Origin: Volutella citrinella
Lineage: Eukaryota > Ascomycota > Sordariomycetes > Hypocreales > Nectriaceae
Assembly (NCBI GenBank): GCA_034401135.1
Contig: JAWZSP010000005.1
Coordinates: forward strand, 3,658,001 to 3,722,000
Direction: 5' to 3'
DNA length: 64,000 bases
Shown: one piece after another, positions 24,152 to 33,766 of the stretch
Position numbering within the stretch: the first letter of the stretch is position 1
Layout of the letters: each line of letters starts with the position of its first letter
Translations under genes and position numbers: made by a program
Notes under the pieces: generated by a model
The model's database searches: none
The model's input: the letters and a program-made list of their open reading frames with translations, nothing else
What the model was told of the DNA's origin: nothing

Positions 24152-25983
24152 GATGGCGGGTGTGGAATCGAACAAAGATCCCACATATGTTCTGCCGTCC
24201 CAGAGCCTGCACATTCTGACAACTCGGTCTCGACCCCCGGTCGCGATTGAGGACGGCATTACCCGAAAGCCGTTTTCTCACACCCCATATGGCGTCCGGA
24301 GCAAGCTTCATTCCAGGGCCGTTGGTCGTCAACGGTTGATGGTGCTCTTAGGGGTCTGGGCCTGCGAACGGTCTCTGGGATGCATGAGATCTCGCAGCTT
24401 GGGGGCGCACGGAATGATAATATCCGTCGGTAAACCCGTGTCGCAGACCCAATCGGATCTGAGCCCCAGATGCAGATCGAGGCTGGCGAGGGTTCACTCC
24501 TGTGGGCTGCGCCGAGTCGGAACGTTTGCCCCGACGGCAGTTGGGATGGAATAGAATAGAGTCGAGGGAATGACACAGGGGTTTCTGCCCACGCCTCGTC
24601 TTGGATGTATTCGACGACACTGAATGAATGGCCTGGTGATAATATCTTCTAGTATGGGATCATTCTGGCCTTGGTAGATGGGATCGTGGAGTCGTGGGCG
24701 AAGATAAGAACGAGGTGGCCCTACGCAGTACCTCTTTCCTTGGGTGCCGTGACTGCTAGTTGCAGGAAGGGGCAGTCACCCGCTGCTGTGGCCTGAGGCG
24801 GCACCCCCGACGACCCCCTTTTCCCCAATTACCGCATCAACCGCGCAGACAAGTTACAACACTTAAGCAGGGCGCACCGTTTGCGCCGTCTGGGCCCTGA
24901 CGGTCACCACCAACTCCCTATTTAGGCATGTGTAGGTAAGACACGGGACGGCTTTTGGGGCGGCTGCCTGCCAAGAACTCCGACTCTGCTGATGCCCGCA
25001 GCCTGATGAGGAGGTAAAGCCGGTTGATGCTCTATTCTCGTCAGATCTAGGGTGATTGATCGGCGTGTTTCGGAGCATCATCTGGGTCCTCGCGGGAGAT
25101 CAACAACAGAGTCCGATTTCCCTGCATGAGCAAACACACGTGCCCCGGGGCGCTGGCATGTAAGGATCGGGCAGTCTGGGCAGCTGATGGCCCCTTGTTT
25201 TCCGTGAGCAGAGGCCCCAACGAATTACGCGACCTTGCTGCTATGTTATTTTACCGTTGGGAAGCTGCTTGCGGCCAGGCAGCTGCCCTTGTTGCATCGA
25301 CCGCCGTGGGATGCACCGTGCCTGAGACTGACCTCATCGGCGCGCGGTGCTGTCAGCCCTCGCCTTGCTTGGTCTGGACCGCGCTGCAGAATGGACGGAG
25401 CCGACTGGCCTGAACAGCGACGAGACACATCCATCCTGTGAAGAGCAAGATGCAACTTTGTCCGCAGACTATGACGGCTCGGCCTGCCGAGAGTCGGGTC
25501 CGACAATCGAGGCTCAACCAGGGGAGTGGGCTGTGGACAACCACCTCTATTCTCTGCGAGAGGGGCAGAGACAACACCAACAGCCTTACAACTCCCGAAC
25601 GATGGAGGGGTCGATAGGGTTGTTGAGATAGTCACCGCCTATTGGGGGCCATTTGGGAGTGTCCATGGAAAGCCACCATTCCGTAATATGGCCAGGTGAT
25701 GGACTGCTGCATCTCGATGAGACCACTACGACGTATACTGTGTGCTCGACCTGTGGTCCGGAGGAGGATTCCTTTCCCAACAGTCAAAACCAAACAGGGC
25801 TCTCTCTACAACCTCCCCTCGTCTATAAAAGGCTGGTCATCACCATTGTCAAGCACCCCTCCTTCCTGCTCACCACCCAACAGCACCGCTCACCAGGCCT
25901 TGAACCCCTTGGACATTTCCAAAAAAAAAACTTGCCATCAAACAGCTCTCACAGCTTCATACCCCAATCAACAAGCTTTCAAA
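24152..25983. other. Intergenic upstream of small secreted protein
   Basis: About 1.8 kb without a supported gene. Its distal end is the promoter of the secreted-protein gene, with a consensus TATA box and a CT/CA-rich leader. Confidence 0.5.
25824..25830 (+). promoter_or_regulatory. TATA box of small secreted protein gene
   Basis: The sequence TATAAAA stands 154 bp before the ATG at 25984 and is followed by a CT- and CA-rich leader (CACCACC, TCACAGC). Strong TATA boxes are uncommon in fungal housekeeping genes and typical of highly or conditionally expressed secreted-protein genes. Confidence 0.6.
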
Positions 25984-26550
25984 ATGCATGTAGCACTCTG
26001 GACTCTCCTTGCGGCCTTCTGCGCCTTCACTGCTGTCCAGGCCGCAGTTGTCCCCAAGGCTGATCTCCTTTCCCTCCTGAGGGAGCTCGACTATCAACTC
26101 GAAACCCTCGGCAACCTGGTCAAAGGCCTTGGGTTGCTTCAGCTGCTCAGAATCATCCCCGTAAGTTGCGTGTTGCCAGCGTTTTGCCCCTGCTCCTCCA
26201 ACAGCCAGCTAACCCGGCGAAGAAAGTCTCTGAGATTCTTGCCGAAGTCAACACCATCATCGCCAAAGTTGTGGCCCTCGTTGGAGTGGCCGCTGCTCCT
26301 GTTGGTGAGCAGTTGGAAGACTTGTGCAAAGTCGTCGACCAGGTACGCCCAATGTCGCGGCGAAAAGTGTACTTCATGTTCCACGCTGACTCGCCATGTC
26401 TAGGTCAACAACTCACAAATGATCGTCATCAACGGTCTCATTTCCATTCCCGGAATCGGACCTGCCCTGGGAGGTCTGCTTGGACTTGTCAGCGGAGCTC
26501 TGAGCGGACTGCACAACGACCTCGCCACCTGGATCCCCACCTGCCCCTAG
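25984..26550 (+). CDS. Small secreted hydrophobic protein (effector-like)
   Basis: Three exons (25984..26160, 26205..26342, 26404..26550), all phase 0, encode 153 residues. The N-terminus is a textbook signal peptide (MHVALWTLLAAFCAFTAVQA, cleavage predicted after residue 20). The mature part is Leu/Val/Gly-rich with amphipathic helices (LLSLLRELDYQLETLG, EILAEVNTIIAKVVALVG), a Gly-rich hydrophobic stretch (IPGIGPALGGLLGLVSGAL) and only two Cys (DLCK and the C-terminal TCP), which could form one disulfide. I do not recognise a family; size and hydrophobicity are compatible with surface-active or cell-wall-associated secreted proteins. A strong TATA box and CT-rich leader suggest high, regulated expression. 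No function can be assigned. Confidence 0.85.
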
Positions 26551-26979
26551 GTTGACGTTGCCCCTTGGACATTATGCCAGGTCCATGCGATGAATCACTC
26601 TGGAATCATCCTTTAGCTGGAAACTAGGCGAATTGACTACCGCTCTCACCAAGACCAACGCAAGTGGGTTTTCGTCCAGGCTGCGCTCGATGCAGCCATG
26701 GTTTTCCCCACACCTAGCAACACCCACTCCCCGGTCTAACAGGGCCAGATAGGCAGATATCTGGGATCTTCTGATTCCAATTTGGAAATTCAACTTTTAC
26801 TGCTCCCTAGAGACCAGAGTCGTGATCGCTTCATGTTAAACCTAACCTATTCAACTAACTCAGACCTTTTCCCATTCACTCGTGTGGTACCTTGACCAGC
26901 CACAAGACAAATTTCTGCAACATCAACTTTTCTCTACGCCGTTTAACCCTTTTATTCAAATATTTGGCAATGTTCAGAT

Positions 26980-28653
26980 TTAGGCAGTCTCCCAGGTCAA
27001 GCTAAAGACCTCGGTTCCGGCCCGAGAGATTCCAACCTCGACGTTGCCGTCCTCGGTGCTGATGCTGGCGGGGATCTTCTCACCCTTCCTCTCGAGCACG
27101 ATCTTCTTGTCAGAGGTCTCGGGCAGTCTGTAGAATCGTCGGCCAAAGCGGCTGAGGAAGCCTTCGAGCTTCTCCTGGGTGACATCCGCGTCAGTGATGA
27201 CACCACGGTCAATGGCCTCCTCCAGAGCGAGCAGGACCAGCTGAACGGCAAATGGCTGAGTGAAGACGCCGGCGGGAGCCTTGCCCTGCTCGGCAGAAGT
27301 CTTGTTCTGCAGGGGGTGTGGGGCGCTGTCCGTGCCGCTGGGTCAAATAGAACATGGTTAGTGAAAGGGGGAGAGGATTGGATCACATCAGCAGCGGCTT
27401 ACAAGAAGAACTGTGATTCACCGCTGACAAGAGCCTTGATCAGGGCGTCCCTGTCGGTGGGTTTCTTGGGGATCGGCTTGCAAAAGGCAAAGGGATCACA
27501 GCAAGCCTCGTGCGAGGTGAGATAGAGGTGGTGGGCAGTAATAGTTGCTGGAGGAGTCAACATCAATCAGCATTTTCGGGCTGTGAACAACCGTGAGGGC
27601 GTCTTACCACCAACAGTCGGTCCACAAGCTCGGACAGCTTCCACAGCGGCAGCGGTGGTGCAGTGCTCAAGCTACAAGAAGGCGTGAGTATCGACAAGTT
27701 TAGGAGAGCTGTGCTAGTTGCCTTACCACGATCCGCAGCTTGGGGAAGCGGTCATGCAGCTTCTTCAGGGTGGGGAGGAAGGCCTCCTCGAGAGTGGTGT
27801 CAGGAGGAGCAAGGGCCTCCAGAACCTCTCCGTGCAGGTTGAGGACTGTTGATTGGCGAAATGCAATGAGTTTCTGACTTGTTTTTGAAGCGCAACTGGG
27901 CTGGGGAGTTACTCACCCATCTCATGCTTCTCCATGGCAGCAAAGGTAGGGTAGAAGGCCTCGACGTCAGCAACGCCGTTCTCGGAGTTGGTGGTGACAC
28001 CTGTCTCTTGTTAGTTGAGTGCGGATAAGCGTTTGATACAGCAACTAGCCTTGGGGGTACATCTTGACGCCAGTGACACCCGCGGCGGCGGCCTCGGCGA
28101 TGACCTCAGGGGTGACGGAAGGGTGCAGCTGGGGGCTGTTAGACATGAGGTACTTGGCTCGATGTAAGCCAGTGGCGCTGCTTACGAAGAGAGACATGAG
28201 GTAGTGGACCTCGGGCGCAATGGCCTTGAGCTCAGAGTGATACTCGAGAGCCTGTTTACAAGTCAGATGCCATTATGCGCGAGTGGGCATGGTTGGTTCT
28301 ACCTACCCTGGAGACGGTCGTGACAGGCGGGACCTGAAATCTGGATTAGAAGGCACAGGACATAAAACTTTGATGCGGGGTAGTCAATTGCAACTGCTCG
28401 ACGCAAGCAAGGAGCTCCCGTCGGAGCCATTGCGGACGGAGACGGGCCTGCGCACCAGATTGGGCATGCTACGAATCACCATCAGCTTCAAGGCCTGCAG
28501 CATCAGCCAATTGAGGGCGGTGGCTTACACGAAGACGGTGTCAACACCACCCTGGCGCACCGTTGGGGCCACAAGGCGCATCATGTCGCCCTGGCGCAGG
28601 TGGACGTGCATGTCCGCCGCCGGGGGCAGCTCAAGACGGTTGATGGACTTCAT
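26980..28653 (-). CDS. URA4: Dihydroorotase (pyrimidine biosynthesis)
   Basis: Ten exons total 1080 nt, 359 residues: 28653..28529, 28468..28456, 28333..28307, 28251..28186, 28128..28050, 28000..27917, 27845..27727, 27671..27608, 27547..27403, 27337..26980. This matches class II (PyrC/Ura4-type, about 350-365 aa) dihydroorotases, which cyclise carbamoyl-aspartate to dihydroorotate. Visible catalytic elements are the HxHxR metal/substrate motif in ADMHVHLRQG (His16, His18, Arg20), the Lys of TGVKMYPQG expected to be carboxylated, His in LNLHGE and LEHCTT, and the Asp of FGTDSAPH. Exon 2 is only 13 nt and exon 3 only 27 nt; both are needed to give MPNLVPPVTTVSRA. Intron 5 (28049..28001) has a GC donor. 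The gene is much more intron-dense than its neighbours. It is probably constitutive and cytosolic. Confidence 0.95.
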
Positions 28654-29710
28654 ATTGACACGGCGGGGGGATGGAGGCTCCAGAAGAATATTCGCAGTGC
28701 ACGGATTGACTTGATCTCAAGAGTTGGCTGAGGGTATCGATGTGCAAGGGTTCCGTGAGGAGGGGCAATTTCTGGAAAAGCGCTCGGATCCGGGGTCACG
28801 TGTTACGCGTCGAGGCGCCGCCTCACGCAAAGGCTCATTGTGCGACCCGAGAGGCTACGAAAATTGGACAAAAGGTCAAATGAGAAAATATCGAAAGGCG
28901 GTTTCAACCTCAGTTTTGTGCTAAATGTGATGCCATATAGTGCCCCGTATCATGGTTTGGTGTCCACAGCTTCAGGAGTGTCACATGCGCCGAGATACCT
29001 TACACTCGCTAGGCTCACTATGATGGCGAACGGAGCGATGGATTGCATAATGGGGAATGGAAGGGAAAGGGCAGGACGTGGATTACCTGGTCCGAATCCG
29101 TTGTCAGAAATAAATGCCTGATGATGATGGATGAAAAGGACTCAGGAGGGATATTGTCAGAGGAGGTTGTGAGGGAAGGAACGCTCAGGCGTTTCACGTG
29201 CGGCGCTCATGACAGGAGAAACCACGATAAACTGGGCCGCACGGTCCCCACGCACAGGTGCCGAGGCCTACTGATTGCGTTGCCGCGATAGCGAACCTGA
29301 GAAATGACGTACGGTGGAGAGCTTCATGCTCGCTCTTGTCCGAGAAATGGCACTGACCATGGGCGACAGCGCCGGATTCACAGACTTGCCAGCCGAATTA
29401 GCCGAATTCTGGCACCACACCATGGGCCGTGGCTCGTTGACAGCTCGCTTAATGCTCGTTTAACGGTGGCTGCAATTCCCCACAGCAGAGCCTCCGTGCT
29501 TCGACTACCGACTGGAGCTTTCGGACGGGAGCGGGTCCTCGTTCTTACGCCCCTTGCTGCTTCGCCTGGCACTCTTTGTCCCTTTTATTCTTCGTTCATC
29601 GTTCTTCCTTTTGAGTGTGACCGCAGTAGCGCCAAAACGATCGAGATTCGCCATCGCAACTGAGCCCCCCCTGTCGTGATCTGATTGATTGCCCTGGATA
29701 TCTTGACTCG
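28654..29710. other. Divergent intergenic region URA4 / regulator
   Basis: About 1.05 kb between divergent starts. No gene is supported. It must contain both promoters; no clear element was recognised. Confidence 0.5.
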
Positions 29711-31106
29711 ATGCGGCGGAGGGCGCACACCAAGGTCAAGACAGGCTGCTTCAACTGCAGGAAACGCCGGGTTAAGGTGAGAGTCTATTCCCCCTCCCTA
29801 TCCCATGGATACTCTATGGGTGCTGCCCGCCCAAGATGCCTCAATGTGCCTTTAGCACTGGGTAGGAAGCCTCACGCTACGCTGGATTCTTTTATCCGCA
29901 ACTCAAGTAGCACATCGCTGACATGCTAGCCTGGGTCTCTGCACTCAGTGCACCGAGGAGAAACCTAGATGCAGGGCGTGTGCTCGCCGAGACACCATCT
30001 GCAAATATCCTGCGACTCTTCACGATACTGCCAGAGCATCACCAACCGTCGCTTCAACATTACCCTCAGCAACAGGCACTGCATCGCCAGCTAGTTACGA
30101 CCCATCTGCTTCATCCGTATCCCCCGCATACGCAGGCTCACCCAGCCCCAATGGACAGGATGTGCTATTTGACCTCCATGCCATGGCTCTGCTCCACCAC
30201 TGGACGGTGTCTACCAGTCAAGTGATGGAAAGGGGGTTGGATATGTGCAACTTCTGGCAAAAGACAGCCATGAACCTCGCTCTCAAGCATCAATTCCTGC
30301 TACACGAAATCATCAGCTTGGCCGCCATGCATCTGGCGTACCTCAACCCGGCGGACAAGATACGCCACATGACTGTAGCGGCGGAACACCACAGCACTTC
30401 CTTGCAAGGCTTCCGCAGGGCAGTCGGTGGACGAACGGATGAGAGCGAGGCTCGAAGCGTGTTTCTCTGGTCTATTGTGAATGTGTTTTATGTCTTTTCG
30501 ACTGCGGGCCGGTTCGGCCGTGACCACGACACGCGAGCCGATGATTTCAGAGATCGCGTGCTGGGCGCCGTTTGGATTCCTATGGCACGGGGCGTCGGAG
30601 CGGTGCTGGCAGACGTGAGACCTGCCATTCAAAATGTCGATATATTCAACGTCTACCTAAACCTGGGTAACTACTACAGCATCGACCCAGACGACGCCAT
30701 GGCAGACAACGACGACCACTTCCGCCAGCTTGCAACGGCGTGGGAAAGGAGCAGCGACGCCCACGTCTATAACGAAACCCTCCTCACGCTGCGCAAATGC
30801 CATGCCTTCATCGCCCAGTTCCAGGCGCCAGGGGCCACGACAGAGAGCTGGTCGACGAACAACAGAGCGATTGGGCCGATACTGTTCGTATATGAGGCAC
30901 CCGAGCGGTACTTTGAATTGCTGAGACAGCGCCAGCCTCCAGCTCTGATACTATTTGCCTTCTTTGGCACCTTGCTGTTCAGTCTCGACGATTGCTGGGC
31001 CATCGAAGGCTGGGGAGAAGACATTGTGAGTGTAGTGGATGATTTACTGGGGGGATATTGGAGACCCTGGATCAGTTGGCCGATGCAGGTCGTTGGCCTT
31101 GCTTGA
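29711..31106 (+). CDS. Zn(II)2Cys6 transcription factor (short, UPC2-like architecture)
   Basis: Two exons (29711..29776, 29949..31106) encode 407 residues. The zinc cluster starts only 13 residues in and is split by the intron after the second half-site helix: GCFNCRKRRVK, then CTEEKPRCRACARRDTICKYP, with C-x2-C-x6-C-x6-C-x2-C-x6-C spacing. A Ser/Thr/Pro linker follows (residues about 45-85), then the regulatory domain beginning VLFDLHAMALLHHWT. This short layout with an immediate N-terminal cluster is that of Upc2/sterol-uptake-control-like regulators in filamentous fungi. The 172-nt intron is longer than its neighbours' introns. The next gene on the same strand (31718) has the same architecture and a similar C-terminus, so the two look like old tandem paralogs. 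Confidence 0.85.
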
Positions 31107-31717
31107 AGTAGACTCACTCCTATAGACCGCGAAACTTTAGATGATGAATAGATAATAATTCAACTCGACCAACGACTCTTGAGTCTCAGCTCACAACTTG
31201 TCTACAATAAGGTCTATACAAATCATATCAATATCGGCAAAATCTCCGTTTTAGATCTGCCAAACGCCCTTCCACATGTAGGGTCCGACAAGACTTGGTA
31301 CAATGCCCCTTGCATGAGCTAATTCTAGTCTTGTTCTAGACTCTAGGCTGAATTAAGGCTTTCCGAATTCATATCGAGACAAACGGGCCTATTTGCTCAC
31401 ACAATATCGAGCTCCACACCCACCGTGGTGATAATCTCAGTTAAACGAGATCTAAACGAGACAAACGAGGACGACCGAGGAACGACGCTCAAGGTCCATA
31501 ATAAATGGAACGACATGACGCACCTGAACATTTGAAGTCCGAATGAACGAGAGAGGCCACTAATAATAGGGCTGATAAACGACACGCTCGGAAAATGTGG
31601 CTTGCACAGGGAGGGAGGCTGTTATCATGACCTGCGAAAAGGGGGGCATTACGGATATATTTTCTCCACCGGATGGCCCGGAATCTTGGACCTTGAATCT
31701 TCTCTATTCTTGAAATC
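31107..31717. promoter_or_regulatory. AT-richer intergenic region with AAACGAG repeats
   Basis: About 0.6 kb between two tandem regulators, lower in GC than its surroundings. Three AAACGAG heptamers lie close together at 31443, 31454 and 31463, about 265 bp before the downstream ATG. They may be regulator sites or chance; no known binding protein is assigned. Confidence 0.3.
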
Positions 31718-33027
31718 ATGGAACTATATAGCAGCTGCCCCGACAGCCCCTGTTCGGACTCGCACGAGAGCCCCGAGTCTGACGAAGCTCACTACCGCCT
31801 GGCCCAGCCCGAGAGAAAGCGAACCATCAAGTCCCACCGAAAGTCGAGGACGGGGTGCACCGTCTGCAAGAAGCGCAAAGTAAAGGTCGGCACACCGCTC
31901 CAACGTCCGCGGCAGCTCCAACTGACTCTGCCGCAGTGCGACGAGAACCGCCCCAAGTGTCTCAACTGCAGCCGCATCGACGAGCACTGCACTTACAAGC
32001 CGCCACGGAGATGCTACTCGCAGCCGGCCCCCCGACCAACGGCGCCGCCGCCGTGCGCCGGACTGACGATGCTTGACCTCGAGCTGTTCTACGTCTACTC
32101 GACCTTGACGTGCCGCACCATCTCGGCGTCGGCGGATCTCTGGGAGTTTTGGAAGACGTCGGTGCCGCAGATGGCGCTCAAGAACGAGTATCTGATGCGC
32201 CAGCTGCTTGCCCTCGCGGCGTTGCACCAGGCAAATACCCTGCCGTCCCAGCGGGAGCTCTATACGCATGTCGCCCTGACGTACCACAGGATGGCGTCAA
32301 AAGAGGCCATCAGGATGCTGGGTGCGGTGAATCAGGGGAACGCGACAGGGCTGTTGGCCTTTTCAATATTGACCCTCATAATCGGTAGGCCAGGTTCCAG
32401 AATGCGCCCTGGGCATTGTGGAAGTGCTCATTTTTATTTCTAGCTCTAGCAACGCCGCGGAGGTCGGTCCTTGGAGACATCTCGGAGGCTGAGGCCATGT
32501 ATCAGGACTGGGTCTTCTTGGCCTCGGGGACCAAACAACTCGTCGATTTCCTCCGGCAACAGCCAATGCTTGACCCCAGCATCTCTTTGCTACTCAGGTT
32601 CCGCTCTCAACGCTGGGAGGGCCAGCGCCCGCCGTCGCCCCTCGAATCTCCGCACAAGGACATGATGCTGGAGCTTCTCCAACGGCTGCAGAGCAGCGTC
32701 AATAAAAGCGAAGCGTTGGGGGCATACTCGACGGCCGTTGAGAGGCTGCACGCAGAGCTGTCGTGCCAGTATGATTCGGTGGGCGCGTTTGTGTGGATCT
32801 ACGAATGCACCGACGATTTCCTGCCGCTCCTCAGAGAAGGAACCCAAGAGGCACTCGTTATACTCGCACACTTTTGTCTTCTGCTGAAGAAGCTGGACGA
32901 CATGTGGTGGCTGAAGGGATGGGCGAACCGGATAATGTCAGAGGTATACCAACAACTGGACGAGACACATGCGTCGTGGATCCTTGGGCCTGCGCGGGCG
33001 ATTGGATGGACGTACGAATCGGACTAG
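31718..33027 (+). CDS. Zn(II)2Cys6 transcription factor (tandem paralog of the preceding one)
   Basis: Three exons (31718..31885, 31937..32384, 32444..33027) give 399 residues. The zinc cluster GCTVCKKRKVK / CDENRPKCLNCSRIDEHCTY is interrupted by a 51-nt intron with a weak GTCGGC donor and a CTGAC branch site. The intron is a multiple of three and has no stop codon, so retention would insert 17 residues between the second and third cluster cysteines' helices and probably break DNA binding. The N-terminus before the cluster is Ser/Glu-rich. The regulatory domain (LDLELFYVYSTLTCRTIS, FWKTSVPQMALKNEYLM) and the C-terminal LDDMWWLKGWANRI block match the same parts of the preceding regulator. The target is unknown. 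Confidence 0.85.
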
Positions 33028-33766
33028 TATGCAAAGTCATAGGATATCATAATTAGACGGTGCACTTTCCCTGCATGTAGAACTATGAGGAGCGGTTGGA
33101 TCAGTAATTCAGTATGCGTCGTAAGGGCTTCATCCGGTTCAAGCAGTTCGCGGATGTGATGGTTTGGGAAGGCAAGACACGGGCAATATTAAATGCGGTA
33201 CTTGGATAGAATGATAAATGATAGCATACGGAGCAAAGTGCAGCTTCGCCAGTCCAATAATCGTTGTACAATGCAACGGATCCAGAGCGCGTTGGGGGAT
33301 CTAGCCATCCACACAAATTTTTGCTATCTCGCGCTCTCGCTCCAGGATCGATGACGTGCCAACGGCCAACACGCGAGGATCCTTGCTCCTTGCATCAACG
33401 CCATGGATCGGGATGAGCTATAGTTCCGAGTGGGGGACTATGCGAAGCCTAGGATAGTGAATAGTCTTGGGTGGGGGAATCCAACGCGGGCTATTCAGTA
33501 CCACGCCAGCAAATGGCTGAGTCGTCCCATTGACGCGTGAGCATTGACACAGATGCCGTCGAACTGGGGGCTGGTGCGGGTGTCTCGTGCGGTCGGCAGT
33601 CTCATAGGCCCTGTCCGCTAAATCAAGAAGGTGTTGCGGACGGGAGAGATACAGATCGAGCTCTATCGGTAAAGTGGTTATCGAGTTTAGAGTTTGCTTA
33701 TCGCCCAAGACAATCTGTCCTAGCTGTGCTGTTACTAAAAATCTTTATCTTGAATGCATCGCCGCC
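33028..33766. other. Intergenic between convergent regulators
   Basis: About 0.7 kb, mainly 3' UTR of two convergent regulator genes. No additional gene is seen. Confidence 0.5.

Noticed and set aside
24168..24185. Minus-strand TTCGATTCC resembling a tRNA B box
   Set aside because: Flanking bases do not pair as a T stem, and it immediately follows the 3' end of a regulator gene.
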